Assembly (NCBI RefSeq): GCF_039521325.1
Contig: NZ_BAAACD010000019.1
Reading direction: 5' to 3' (one strand)
DNA: 64,000 bases
Origin: Clostridium_X cadaveris
GTDB lineage: Bacteria; Bacillota; Clostridia; Clostridiales; Clostridiaceae
The notes below the pieces were generated by a model, which worked only from the letters and a program-made list of their open reading frames with translations, searched no databases and had not been told where the DNA came from. Positions 1 to 8,312 of this stretch are shown in pieces (position 1 is the stretch's first letter; each line of letters opens with the position of its first letter). The position numbers were made by a program, and so were the translations under genes.

Positions 1-16
1 GTTTTTATAATTCATT

Positions 17-88
17 TTACTTTTTCCGTTTAAAAATTTTAACAATCCTTGATAGACATTTTGGAAGCTTAAAAGCTACAATTCTCAT
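17..88 (-). CDS. spoVM: SpoVM, stage V sporulation protein M (23 aa)
   Basis: SpoVM is a tiny amphipathic-helix peptide that senses the convex forespore membrane, anchors the SpoIVA coat platform and is a substrate and inhibitor of FtsH in Bacillus. Here the reading frame encodes 23 residues beginning MRIVAFKLP and ending KRKK. The proline at position 9, essential for curvature sensing in B. subtilis SpoVM, is conserved, as are the LP pair and the basic tail. The ATG lies 6 bases behind a GGGGGA ribosome binding site. It is the last gene downstream of thiN and a small membrane protein, the position spoVM occupies in Bacillus and Clostridium. It is slightly shorter than the 26-residue Bacillus protein. 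SpoIVA, its partner, is at 20839-22317. Confidence 0.85.
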   Translation of the reverse strand: MRIVAFKLPKCLSRIVKIFKRKK

Positions 89-114
89 TTTATTTCCCCC
101 TTCATTTTTATCTC

Positions 115-279
115 CTACCTACGCCATTTTTCTGATAAGCACCATCCAACGTAAACTAAGGCACCTCCACCCAGTAGTAGCCATCCCCAAACGGGCATTA
201 TAACAGCTATGAGCATACCTGCGCCTATGGACATTATCGCAATTCCAATTATATTTTTACCGCAACATTTTCTGGACAA
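115..279 (-). CDS. small hydrophobic membrane protein, unknown function (54 aa)
   Basis: I do not recognise a characterised family. The protein starts with a basic, cysteine-containing patch (SRKCCGKN) followed by two hydrophobic stretches with many glycines, so it is probably a two-helix hairpin in the membrane ending EKWRR. The longest open frame runs up to position 321, but no ribosome binding site precedes that start. A TTG at 277-279 sits 6-7 bases behind GGTGA and is my preferred start. It lies between thiN and spoVM on the same strand. The GGTGA is itself part of the 3' arm of a terminator-like hairpin (285-338), so expression may depend on read-through from thiN. Function unknown. Confidence 0.6.
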   Translation of the reverse strand: MSRKCCGKNIIGIAIMSIGAGMLIAVIMPVWGWLLLGGGALVYVGWCLSEKWRR

Positions 280-284
280 AAAAA

Positions 285-338
285 TCACCAAACCTTTGTG
301 CTTTAATACTATTATATGCACTTACCAAGATTTGGTGA
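285..338 (-). terminator. terminator-like hairpin after thiN, overlapping the next ribosome binding site
   Basis: TCACCAAA (331-338 read on the minus strand) pairs perfectly with TTTGGTGA (285-292). An inner GTGC/GCAC stem lies in between, and a run of seven T follows on the minus strand. This looks like an intrinsic terminator or attenuator. Its 3' arm contains the GGTGA used by the small membrane gene. Confidence 0.5.
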
Positions 339-352
339 CCATTTTTTTGAAA

Positions 353-991
353 TTAATCTCTTGAATATATAACCATAACTTTTCCCTTTGGAAAACTCAC
401 TTTCATATATTCATCTACAAATTCATTGGATACAGTAAGAGGATCTCCAAATAAAAGATTGTGAGAAGTAAGACCGTACTTTGCTCCTTCTATATTAAAG
501 TCAGATACATCTTCTCTAAATCCTTGAAAGGAAATATACTTTCCAAAAATATTTTTAAGTTTTGTACTTTTATCAATTAAAAATATATAGTTATTGTTAT
601 CCCTTATGTAGGCCTTTATACCTTTATCTAGCGCTTTATTTAAAAGTCCCATATTCCCTATAACATGGTCCATTCTAGTTCCAGTACACCCTAACAAGCA
701 TATAGTATCTGTGCCAGACTTATTCATTGCTTTTTCAAATGCAATCTCACTATCTGTATAATTCTTCTCAGGCGGATATATTACAATGTCCGAACCTTTT
801 TCTTTATAATAAGATAAAACTTCTTGATTTATAGAATCAAAATCACCTACAAGCATATTGGGTGTCAATCCGTTTTTATAAAGCACTTCTATTCCTCTGT
901 CAGCGCAAATTACAAAATCAGCATCCTTAAGCTCTTCCATTAAAATTTCCTTACTTGGTTCGGCTCCTCCGGCTATCATTACAGATTTCAC
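353..991 (-). CDS. thiN: thiamine pyrophosphokinase
   Basis: Transfers pyrophosphate from ATP to thiamine, giving the cofactor thiamine diphosphate in the cytosol. The 212-residue length fits the family. DRG at residues 31-33, GDFDS at 49-53 and the NYTDSE segment near residue 77 are the conserved thiamine and Mg-ATP binding motifs, and GCTGTRMDH follows near residue 100. The start is a GTG placed directly after the rpe stop codon (TAA GTG), so the gene is translationally coupled to rpe; an internal ATG at codon 5 is possible. The rpe-thiN-spoVM order is shared with other Firmicutes. A hairpin at 285-338 closes the unit. Confidence 0.93.
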   Translation of the reverse strand: MKSVMIAGGAEPSKEILMEELKDADFVICADRGIEVLYKNGLTPNMLVGDFDSINQEVLSYYKEKGSDIVIYPPEKNYTDSEIAFEKAMNKSGTDTICLLGCTGTRMDHVIGNMGLLNKALDKGIKAYIRDNNNYIFLIDKSTKLKNIFGKYISFQGFREDVSDFNIEGAKYGLTSHNLLFGDPLTVSNEFVDEYMKVSFPKGKVMVIYSRD

Positions 992-1645
992 TTATTTTAA
1001 AGCCTCTCTTAATTTTTGTACATTTTCTTCTATTGCATCATTTTTAAACACTGCTGATCCTGCTACTATTACATTTGCTCCACATTCCACCACATATTTA
1101 ATATTTGAAGCATCTATTCCTCCATCGACCTGTATCATTAATTCTTTATTTCTCTTTTCGCTTAAGGCTTTAACTTCCTTTACCTTTTCTGAACAGTATT
1201 CTATGTATTTTTGTCCTCCAAAGCCAGGATTAACAGTCATTATAAGTACCATATCAACAGAATTAATTATGTTTTCCAAAACACTAACTGGTGTTCCTGG
1301 ATTTAAAGCAACTCCTGCTTTCACTCCAAAGCTCTTTATATAGTTAACTGTCCTATCTATATGTCTGTCAGCTTCATAATGTACAGTTATAATGTCTGCT
1401 CCAGCTTTTACAAAGTCCTCTATATATCTAGCTGGTTCCTCTATCATTAAATGAACGTCGAAAATTTTATCTGTATATTTTCTTATACATTTCATAACAG
1501 GTGCACCAAAGGTAATGTTAGGAACAAAACTTCCGTCCATAACGTCTATATGTACCATTTCTACATCACTTGAATTTAATCTTTCTATTTGTTCTCCTAA
1601 CTTTGCAAAGTCAGCTGATAATATTGATGGTGATATTTTTATCAT
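992..1645 (-). CDS. rpe: ribulose-phosphate 3-epimerase
   Basis: Interconverts D-ribulose 5-phosphate and D-xylulose 5-phosphate in the non-oxidative pentose phosphate pathway. The 217-residue TIM-barrel protein opens with KISPSILSADF. It has the metal-binding HIDVMDG segment near residues 32-38, VHLMI near 65, the phosphate-binding MTVNPGFGGQ region near 140, and QVDGGID near 173, which carries the second catalytic aspartate. The ATG overlaps the rsgA stop codon by four bases (ATGA), and its ribosome binding site lies in the end of rsgA. It belongs to the prkC-rsgA-rpe-thiN unit. Confidence 0.97.
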   Translation of the reverse strand: MIKISPSILSADFAKLGEQIERLNSSDVEMVHIDVMDGSFVPNITFGAPVMKCIRKYTDKIFDVHLMIEEPARYIEDFVKAGADIITVHYEADRHIDRTVNYIKSFGVKAGVALNPGTPVSVLENIINSVDMVLIMTVNPGFGGQKYIEYCSEKVKEVKALSEKRNKELMIQVDGGIDASNIKYVVECGANVIVAGSAVFKNDAIEENVQKLREALK

Positions 1646-2508
1646 CTTCTTTTTCTTCCCCCTCTTATTTCTTCTAAAGTTCGTATATAAAATTTATATC
1701 TTAATGAGTTTATCTTTCCTGCCTCAACAGCATCCTTTATTGCACACTTAGGCTCTTTGTTGTGACTGCAGGTTGAAAACTTACATCTTCCTTCATACTC
1801 ATGGAACTCTGGAAAACAATTTTTCAGTTCATCTTCCTCTATGAAAGATATATCTATATTAGAGAACCCTGGAGTATCTACTAAGAATCCTTCTTCCATA
1901 TCTATAAGTTCGCTATGCCTTGTAGTATGCTTTCCTCTTTTTAACTTTTCGCTTATCTCTCCAGTTTCCATTAAAGTTCTTCCACTTAATGAATTCATTA
2001 AAGTTGATTTTCCAGCTCCTGAAGGTCCGCATAAAACTGTTACATTATCTTTTAACATTTCTTTAAGAACATCAACGTTATATCCTTCTTTAGCTTTTAT
2101 ATCTATAACTTCATATCCTATATTCTCAAATGTATTCTTTATATCTCTGAATTCTTCTTTGCTGCATAAATCTATCTTGTTTATACATATCACTGCTTTT
2201 ACATGATTGTATTCACACAAAGCTAAAAAATTATTTAGCAAATCAAAATTTATATCTGGAGATTTAGCTGCAAATACTACGAAAGCTTGAGTTACATTAG
2301 CTACAGTTGGTCTTATAAGATAAGATTTTCTCTCATGAATTTTTTCTATGACTCCTTTGTCATTACTCACTTCAATATCAACCTTATCTCCGACTACAGG
2401 GGCAAGTTCCTTATATCTAAACTTGCCCCTTGCCTTACATTCTATAACTTTGTCATCAATCTTTACATAGTAGAAACCGCCTATTCCTTTAATAATAGTT
2501 CCTGTCAT
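1642..2508 (-). CDS. rsgA: ribosome small-subunit-dependent GTPase A
   Basis: A circularly permuted GTPase that helps the final maturation of the 30S ribosomal subunit. The motif order confirms permutation: G4 NKID at residues 110-113, then the P-loop GPSGAGKS at 161-168, then DTPGFS near 211. An N-terminal OB fold precedes the GTPase domain. A C-terminal zinc-binding module follows, with the pattern C-x5-C-x-H-x5-C (CKFSTCSHNKEPKC). The start sits behind AGGAGGAACT. It lies 33 bases downstream of prkC and overlaps rpe by four bases. RsgA is a known phosphorylation target of PrkC-type kinases in Bacillus, which fits its place beside prkC. Confidence 0.96.
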   Translation of the reverse strand: MTGTIIKGIGGFYYVKIDDKVIECKARGKFRYKELAPVVGDKVDIEVSNDKGVIEKIHERKSYLIRPTVANVTQAFVVFAAKSPDINFDLLNNFLALCEYNHVKAVICINKIDLCSKEEFRDIKNTFENIGYEVIDIKAKEGYNVDVLKEMLKDNVTVLCGPSGAGKSTLMNSLSGRTLMETGEISEKLKRGKHTTRHSELIDMEEGFLVDTPGFSNIDISFIEEDELKNCFPEFHEYEGRCKFSTCSHNKEPKCAIKDAVEAGKINSLRYKFYIRTLEEIRGGRKRR

Positions 2509-2541
2509 AGTTCCTCCTATGAAATCTTTAGATTTTTAAAT

Positions 2542-4506
2542 TTATTGGTTTCCATTTCCTTCACCTGGTTTTGTAGGTTTATCCGGCATTTTACCATACA
2601 CAGTAATATTAATTACTTGTTGTGGCTTAACTTTAGTACCTGGTTGTGGATCTTGAGATTTAACCTTGCCTTCATCTTCTTTATTGGTTGGCGTAACTAT
2701 AGTAACCTTTCCTAGTTGAAGTTTGTATTTACCTAAAGTTATAGCCGCTTCTTGCTGAGTCATTCCAGCTAAATCAGGCAATATAATTTCTTCCTCTTTA
2801 TAAACATATATAACTACAGAAACTGCGCTTCCTTCCTTAACTTCTATATCAACTCCTGGGTTTTGACTCCTTATCTTTCCATCTAAGTTCTTATCACTAG
2901 TTATTTCTTGATCCACAGTTCCAAGTGTAAGTTTATTAGCTCTTAATAAATTTTCTGCTTCATCTCTACTTCTACCCTTTAGATTTGGTACTTTAGATAA
3001 TGAAATCTTAGGTCCGTTACTTAATACTATATCAACTTTATCACCTTTTTTAACTTCTGTATCAGGTGATGGGTTTTGTCTAATAACATTTCCTTTTGTA
3101 ACATCATCGCTATAATCATAAGATATCGCTCCAAGAACTAAGCCTGCATTCTTTAAATATTCTTCAGCTTTACTCTTATCTAAATCTTTTAAATCTGGTG
3201 CTGTAAGTTTATTTGCTCCACCACTTATAGTTACTCTAACCTTTTCTTGAGCCTTTTCGCCTTCTCCTGGATATACCTTTATAACAGTGCCTTCTGGCTC
3301 ATCACTTGGTTCACTGCCACCTATAACCATCTTAAGACCTTTTGACTCTAAAACTTTTTTAGCTTCTTCCTGTGATAATCCTATTATCTTTGGAACCACT
3401 ATTTCCTCACTCTTATTCTTCTCACTAGGTTTCAATACCAATGCTGCTACAATTACACCTAAAGCTATTACTAAAACTCCAACAAGAGAAAAGATTAAAT
3501 ATTTTTTCTTTTTGCTCTTTCTGTCTTCGTCATCTTCTTCATAATAGTCATCTTCATCATCATCATCTTCATCTGTTTTAGCTGCCAGCTTCTTCTTGTT
3601 TTCTTCATTCTTTAGATCTTTTTCTGTTATAGGTTTCATTACTCTTGTAAAGTCTTCATCAATATCATTTGATACGATATTTACCTCTGCATTTTTTTGA
3701 ATCTTTAAAAGATCATTTAGTATCTCTTTTACACTTTGATACCTCTTTATAGGCTCTTTTTCCATAGCTTTTAGTATAAGCTTATTTAAATTTTCTGGAA
3801 TCTTTTCATCAATTATAATAGGAGGTACTACCGGTTCTTGTATATGTTTTAATGCTACTGATACAGGACTTTCTGCATCAAATGGAAGTCTTCCAGTAAT
3901 CATCTCGTAAAGAACCACTCCAAAGGAATATATATCACTTCTATAATCTACATAATTACCTTTAGCTTGTTCTGGAGAAAAGTAATGAGCTGATCCCATA
4001 ACTCTACTTGTATTAGTTATAGTTTCAGAATTAGGTGATTTAGCTATTCCGAAATCTGTTACTTTTACAACTCCGTCATTAGTCACCAATATATTTTGTG
4101 GCTTTACATCTCTATGTATTATGTTATTGCGATGAGCACAATCTAAAGCCTTAGCTATTTGGATACCATAATCAAGCACCTTTTCGTAGGATAACTTTCC
4201 TTCTTCTCTTATAATTTGTTTTAATGTTTTTCCATTTACATATTCCATAACAATATAGTGTATATCACCTTGTGTTCCCACATCTAGAACATTAACAATA
4301 TTGTTATCTGAAAGATTTGCAATGGCAGTTGCTTCTTTGGTAAACTTTTCAACTAAAGTATTGTCATTAATGAATTCCTTTTTTAATATCTTTACAGCAT
4401 CATATCTGTTTAATTTTTGGCATTTAGCCTTATAAACGTCGGCCATTCCGCCTTCACCAATTTTTTCAATTATCTCATATCTATTACCTAGAATAGTTCC
4501 AATCAT
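2542..4506 (-). CDS. prkC: PASTA-domain Ser/Thr protein kinase
   Basis: Membrane Hanks-type kinase that senses peptidoglycan fragments or lipid II through extracellular PASTA domains and phosphorylates cytosolic targets. In the 654-residue protein I see the glycine loop GEGGMAD, catalytic Lys39, HRDVKPQN at 131-138 and DFG at 151-153. A remarkably acidic stretch (about 312-328) and a lysine cluster follow, then one membrane helix (about 336-358) and four PASTA repeats (about 371-635). The ATG at 4506 follows GGAGGAGATTATT; the upstream in-frame start at 4521 has no such site. The first 23 bases overlap the end of stp, the usual kinase-phosphatase coupling. IreB, a substrate of such kinases, is encoded at 55434-55685. 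Confidence 0.95.
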   Translation of the reverse strand: MIGTILGNRYEIIEKIGEGGMADVYKAKCQKLNRYDAVKILKKEFINDNTLVEKFTKEATAIANLSDNNIVNVLDVGTQGDIHYIVMEYVNGKTLKQIIREEGKLSYEKVLDYGIQIAKALDCAHRNNIIHRDVKPQNILVTNDGVVKVTDFGIAKSPNSETITNTSRVMGSAHYFSPEQAKGNYVDYRSDIYSFGVVLYEMITGRLPFDAESPVSVALKHIQEPVVPPIIIDEKIPENLNKLILKAMEKEPIKRYQSVKEILNDLLKIQKNAEVNIVSNDIDEDFTRVMKPITEKDLKNEENKKKLAAKTDEDDDDEDDYYEEDDEDRKSKKKKYLIFSLVGVLVIALGVIVAALVLKPSEKNKSEEIVVPKIIGLSQEEAKKVLESKGLKMVIGGSEPSDEPEGTVIKVYPGEGEKAQEKVRVTISGGANKLTAPDLKDLDKSKAEEYLKNAGLVLGAISYDYSDDVTKGNVIRQNPSPDTEVKKGDKVDIVLSNGPKISLSKVPNLKGRSRDEAENLLRANKLTLGTVDQEITSDKNLDGKIRSQNPGVDIEVKEGSAVSVVIYVYKEEEIILPDLAGMTQQEAAITLGKYKLQLGKVTIVTPTNKEDEGKVKSQDPQPGTKVKPQQVINITVYGKMPDKPTKPGEGNGNQ

Positions 4507-5224
4507 AATAATCTCCTCCAAATATCATAAAAGATATATTATCCCTAGCACTTCTTTGTTTTGCTAAATCAATTAATTTTTCACATATGACCATATAGTC
4601 CTTATGCTCTTTTACAGTGTTATAAATTTCTTCTTTTGACACTTCATTTGTAAGCCCGTCTGTGCAAAGGATTATGTGTTCTATTCCTTCTGTCAGATCT
4701 AATTCATAAAGATCAGCCTCAACTTCACTATAAGTACCAACTGCTCTTGTTATTATATTTTTGTTAGGATGATTAAGTGCTTCTCTTTCAGTTATAGATC
4801 CATCATCTACAAGTTCCTGAACTAAAGAGTGGTCTTTAGTAATCTTATATATGTTATCCCTTTTTATAATATAACAACTGCTATCACCTACATTAGCTAT
4901 CCATGCTTTGTTATCATCTATAAGGCATGCAGTAACCGTAGTACCCATCCCCCTTAAATTACTTGATGATAAGCTATAGTGATAAACCCTTTCATTTGCT
5001 TTATTTATAGCATCTATTAAATCTTCTTTTGTAGCTTTAACATCCTTATTTTTTATTGATTCTATTATGGTTTCAACTGTCATTTTGCTAGCAACTTCAC
5101 CTGCATTATGTCCACCCATTCCATCTGCTATGACATATATGGCATTATTGCCTTCTAGACTATAAGAAAGATAATCTTCATTAATCTTTCTTACATTGCC
5201 AACATCCGTAATCATCCCCACCAT
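4484..5224 (-). CDS. stp: PP2C-family Ser/Thr protein phosphatase
   Basis: Removes phosphate from PrkC and its substrates. The 246-residue protein begins with the typical MITDVGNVRKINED segment. It carries the metal-binding motifs DGMGG at 34-38, GDSS at 113-116, TDGLTN near 190 and ARDN near 228, the complete set of a Mn-dependent PPM phosphatase. It has no membrane segment, so it acts in the cytosol. I chose the ATG at 5224 because AAGGGGTG lies five bases upstream; the longer frame start at 5242 has no binding site. The gene overlaps rlmN by 44 bases and prkC by 23 bases, so rlmN-stp-prkC is one translationally coupled unit. Confidence 0.95.
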   Translation of the reverse strand: MVGMITDVGNVRKINEDYLSYSLEGNNAIYVIADGMGGHNAGEVASKMTVETIIESIKNKDVKATKEDLIDAINKANERVYHYSLSSSNLRGMGTTVTACLIDDNKAWIANVGDSSCYIIKRDNIYKITKDHSLVQELVDDGSITEREALNHPNKNIITRAVGTYSEVEADLYELDLTEGIEHIILCTDGLTNEVSKEEIYNTVKEHKDYMVICEKLIDLAKQRSARDNISFMIFGGDYYDWNYSR

Positions 5225-6272
5225 AAAAACACCCCTTCTCATTTTTTTGGGTACTTAAATAACTTCTTCTTAGCTGTCCGCAAGCGGCATTTATATCCGC
5301 TCCCATTTCTCTTCTAATAGTTGTTTCTATATTACGACTATTAAGTACATTAGCAAATTCTTTAACCCTAGTCATATCAGACCTTTTAAAAGTATTTTCT
5401 TTTATTTCATTGACAGGTATTAAATTAACATGACATATCATACCCTTTAAGAGTTCTGCTAAGCACCTAGCTTCTTCTTTATTATCATTTACATCCTTTA
5501 TAAGAGCATATTCAAATGTAATTCTTCGTCCTGTTTTTTCAATATATTCTCTACATACATCTAAAAGTTCATTTAAACTATACTTATTTGCAATAGGCAT
5601 AACTTCTTTTCTTTTTTCATTATTATATGCATGCAATGAAATTGCAAGGGTTATCTGCATATTTAAATCTGCTAATTCTTTTATTTTAGGCACAATTCCA
5701 CAGGTTGATAATGTAATATGTCTTTGCCCTATATTAAGCCCATAGTCGCTATTGGCTAGATTTAAAAATTTTATAACATTATCAAAATTATCTAAAGGTT
5801 CTCCACTTCCCATAAGAACTACATTAGAAATTCTTTCTTTCATTAGATTTTGAGCAGCAAGTATCTCACCTATCATCTCTCCCGCTTCAAGATTTCTAAC
5901 CCTTCCATCAATTGTTGAAGCACAAAATTTACATCCCATTCTACATCCAACTTGAGTTGATATACATATAGAAAGCCCATGATGATATCTCATTATTACA
6001 CATTCTATTATATTATCATCCTCTAAGGAAAGTAAAAGTTTTCTCGTGCTATCATCATTTGACTTATACTCATCAATAACTTTAGGTATACCTATTACAA
6101 AATGATTTTGTAATTTTTCCTTAACAGATTTTGGTATATTTTTCATATCATCAAACACTAGTATACCTTTATAAATCCAATCTATTACTTGCTTAGCTCT
6201 AAAAGCACTTTCTCCATTTTTTGTCATCCATTTTTTCAGTTCATCCAAAGATAAATTAAGTATGTTTTCCAT
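5181..6272 (-). CDS. rlmN: dual-specificity 23S rRNA/tRNA adenine C2-methyltransferase
   Basis: Radical-SAM enzyme that methylates C2 of A2503 in 23S rRNA and A37 in some tRNAs. The radical-SAM cysteines are in GCRMGCKFCAST near residues 110-118. The SAM-binding MGSGEPLDN segment is near 155, and the methyl-carrying cysteine is in NAACGQLRR near residue 338. Length is 363 residues, as in B. subtilis. The tail after the last motif has extra cysteines and overlaps the stp start in another frame. The start has AAAAGGAG eight bases upstream, and the gene follows rsmB by two bases, so two rRNA methyltransferases are made together. Confidence 0.97.
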   Translation of the reverse strand: MENILNLSLDELKKWMTKNGESAFRAKQVIDWIYKGILVFDDMKNIPKSVKEKLQNHFVIGIPKVIDEYKSNDDSTRKLLLSLEDDNIIECVIMRYHHGLSICISTQVGCRMGCKFCASTIDGRVRNLEAGEMIGEILAAQNLMKERISNVVLMGSGEPLDNFDNVIKFLNLANSDYGLNIGQRHITLSTCGIVPKIKELADLNMQITLAISLHAYNNEKRKEVMPIANKYSLNELLDVCREYIEKTGRRITFEYALIKDVNDNKEEARCLAELLKGMICHVNLIPVNEIKENTFKRSDMTRVKEFANVLNSRNIETTIRREMGADINAACGQLRRSYLSTQKNEKGCFYGGDDYGCWQCKKD

Positions 6273-6274
6273 TG

Positions 6275-7603
6275 TTAACTCCTTTTATCTTTTTTTAGTT
6301 TAGCTACAAAGAACCCATCCATATATTTGTTTGGAAGTAAAGTCACATATCCTTCTTCACTATATATTATATTTTCAGCATTACCAAAAAATATTTTTTC
6401 TAGTTTAAAATTCTTGTGTTTCTGTAAAAACCACTTTATATTTTCTTCATTTTCACCTTTATTTAATGTGCAGGTAGAATATATAAGTGTACCTCCATCT
6501 TTTAAATACTCTGCTCCATTATCCATTATAGCTCTTTGTATCTTTATTAAGTCTTTTAAGCTTTTTAATGATTTACTCCACTTTATTTCTGGTTTTTTTC
6601 TTATTATTCCAAGACCAGAACATGGTACATCTAAAAGAACACCATCTGCACTATTTATATAATTTACATTTAGTTTTGTAGAATCCATTTCATTTAAAGC
6701 TATATTTTTAAGTCCAAGCCTTTCAGAATTGTCTTTTATAAGTTTCAACTTGTGATTATGTATATCAAAAGCATATACTTTCCCAGTATTATTAAGAAGC
6801 TCTCCTAAATGCGTTGTTTTTCCTCCTGGAGCACTACATAAATCAAAGAAAACTTGCCTTTCTTCTGGCTCCATAAGTGGACTTACAATCATAGCACTTT
6901 CATCCTGCACTGTGATATATCCTTTATTAAAAAGCTCATTATTTTCTATAGAACTTCCTTTATGTATGCATATAGCTTCTGGGCATATGTATCCTTCTTC
7001 TAACTCATATCCTTTTTCCTCTAATAAGTTGAAGGCCTCATCATAAGATATCTTTAGAGGATTGACTCTTACAGTCATCATAGGAGTAGAATTAAGTCCC
7101 TTCAGTATATCTTCTGTTTTTTCCTTACCATACTGCTTTGTAAAAAGTTCCACCATCCATTTAGGATATGAATAATCAAAGCATAACTTTTCAATATAAT
7201 TATTCGTTTCAAGTTCACTAAATGGATTTCTTAAATAACTTCTAAGAATTCCGTTTACAAACTTTGATGCTTTTATAGATATTTTTTTAGCCAAAGATAC
7301 AGACTCATTGACTACGGCATAGTCTGGAACTTTATCTAAGTATCTAAATTGATAGATAGATATTCTTAATATATTTAATATTTCCGGCTGAACTTTCGAT
7401 AGATCTCTATCTACATATTTTGAAAGTATCTTATCTATAGTATATCTATATTTTATAGTTCCATATACTATCTCTGTCACAAGTCCTTTATCCTTATCAT
7501 TTAAAGGATATTTGTTTAATGCTTTGTTAAGGGCTATATTAGAATAGCCCTCTTTATCAAAAACTTCAATTAAAACATTTATTGCTACTAATCTACTGTT
7601 CAT
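6275..7603 (-). CDS. rsmB: 16S rRNA cytosine-967 C5-methyltransferase
   Basis: Methylates C5 of C967 in 16S rRNA using SAM. The 442-residue protein has an N-terminal NusB-like helical domain (about 1-140) and a C-terminal Rossmann methyltransferase domain. That domain includes the SAM-binding CSAPGGKTTH near residue 258, the catalytic DVPCSGLG near 325 and the second cysteine in IYSTCTLN near 375, the two-cysteine arrangement typical of m5C enzymes. It sits between a membrane metallopeptidase gene and rlmN, with a spacing of two bases to rlmN. The fmt-rsmB-rlmN-stp-prkC order is widespread in Firmicutes. Confidence 0.97.
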   Translation of the reverse strand: MNSRLVAINVLIEVFDKEGYSNIALNKALNKYPLNDKDKGLVTEIVYGTIKYRYTIDKILSKYVDRDLSKVQPEILNILRISIYQFRYLDKVPDYAVVNESVSLAKKISIKASKFVNGILRSYLRNPFSELETNNYIEKLCFDYSYPKWMVELFTKQYGKEKTEDILKGLNSTPMMTVRVNPLKISYDEAFNLLEEKGYELEEGYICPEAICIHKGSSIENNELFNKGYITVQDESAMIVSPLMEPEERQVFFDLCSAPGGKTTHLGELLNNTGKVYAFDIHNHKLKLIKDNSERLGLKNIALNEMDSTKLNVNYINSADGVLLDVPCSGLGIIRKKPEIKWSKSLKSLKDLIKIQRAIMDNGAEYLKDGGTLIYSTCTLNKGENEENIKWFLQKHKNFKLEKIFFGNAENIIYSEEGYVTLLPNKYMDGFFVAKLKKDKRS

Positions 7604-7618
7604 ATATTCTCCTTAATT

Positions 7619-8299
7619 TTAGTCATCTCTTCTACTTATCGCAATAAGCCTTATAAGCTGAGAAATAGCCATAATAGCTGCTGCTATATATGTCATAGCT
7701 GCGGCATCTAATACTTTTTTTGCTCCCACTAATTCATCGTCATAGAGAATGCCTGTATTTCTCACCTGCTGCAAAGCTCTTGCAGAGGCATCAAACTCAA
7801 CTGGAAGAGTTATAAGCTGGAATATAACTACAGCTGCAAATAACACTATTCCTGCTGTTACTAATTGCTTAATTGAAAAAACTAAACCCAGCAAAAATAT
7901 TATCCATGAAAGGTTAGATCCTATATTAGCCAAAGGTACTGATGCACTTCTTAGCTTTAAAGGAGCATATTCTACCTTATGCTGAATTGCGTGGCCGCAT
8001 TCATGAGCAGCTACTCCTATAGACGCTAATGATGTACCATAATATACATCGTTAGAGAGTCTAAGCACTCTTTGAGATGGGTCATAATGATCTGAAAGTT
8101 TCCCTCTTGTAAGTTCAATAGCTACATTGTTAAGTCCGTTACTATCTAATATTATCCTTGCTGCCTCAGCTCCACTGTATCCTCTATGACTTGCTACTCT
8201 TACATATTTATTAAATGTTGAGTTCACTTTTGTTTGGGCCCACATAGAAATTATAATTGCTGGTATAAGAAGTAAATAGGTGCTATCAAAATAAAACAT
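7619..8299 (-). CDS. neutral zinc metallopeptidase, YugP family
   Basis: Membrane-embedded putative zinc protease of unknown substrate. The 226-residue protein has an N-terminal membrane helix (YLLLIPAIIISMWAQ), the zinc motif HECGH at about residues 103-107 (AAHECGHAIQH), and further hydrophobic segments around 130-170 and 205. A PVEFDASARAL stretch near 178 should supply a third ligand. The family is annotated DUF2268/YugP-like in other Bacillota. It is inserted between fmt and rsmB with short gaps and is transcribed with them. The biological role is not known; placement in a translation operon does not by itself tell the function. Confidence 0.85.
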   Translation of the reverse strand: MFYFDSTYLLLIPAIIISMWAQTKVNSTFNKYVRVASHRGYSGAEAARIILDSNGLNNVAIELTRGKLSDHYDPSQRVLRLSNDVYYGTSLASIGVAAHECGHAIQHKVEYAPLKLRSASVPLANIGSNLSWIIFLLGLVFSIKQLVTAGIVLFAAVVIFQLITLPVEFDASARALQQVRNTGILYDDELVGAKKVLDAAAMTYIAAAIMAISQLIRLIAISRRDD

Positions 8300-8312
8300 T
8301 TTATCTCCTCCT

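Noticed and set aside
2287..2715. Plus-strand frame across the rsgA-prkC junction
   Set aside because: Covers two clear minus-strand genes; sequence is low-complexity Ser/Phe/Ile typical of antisense reading.
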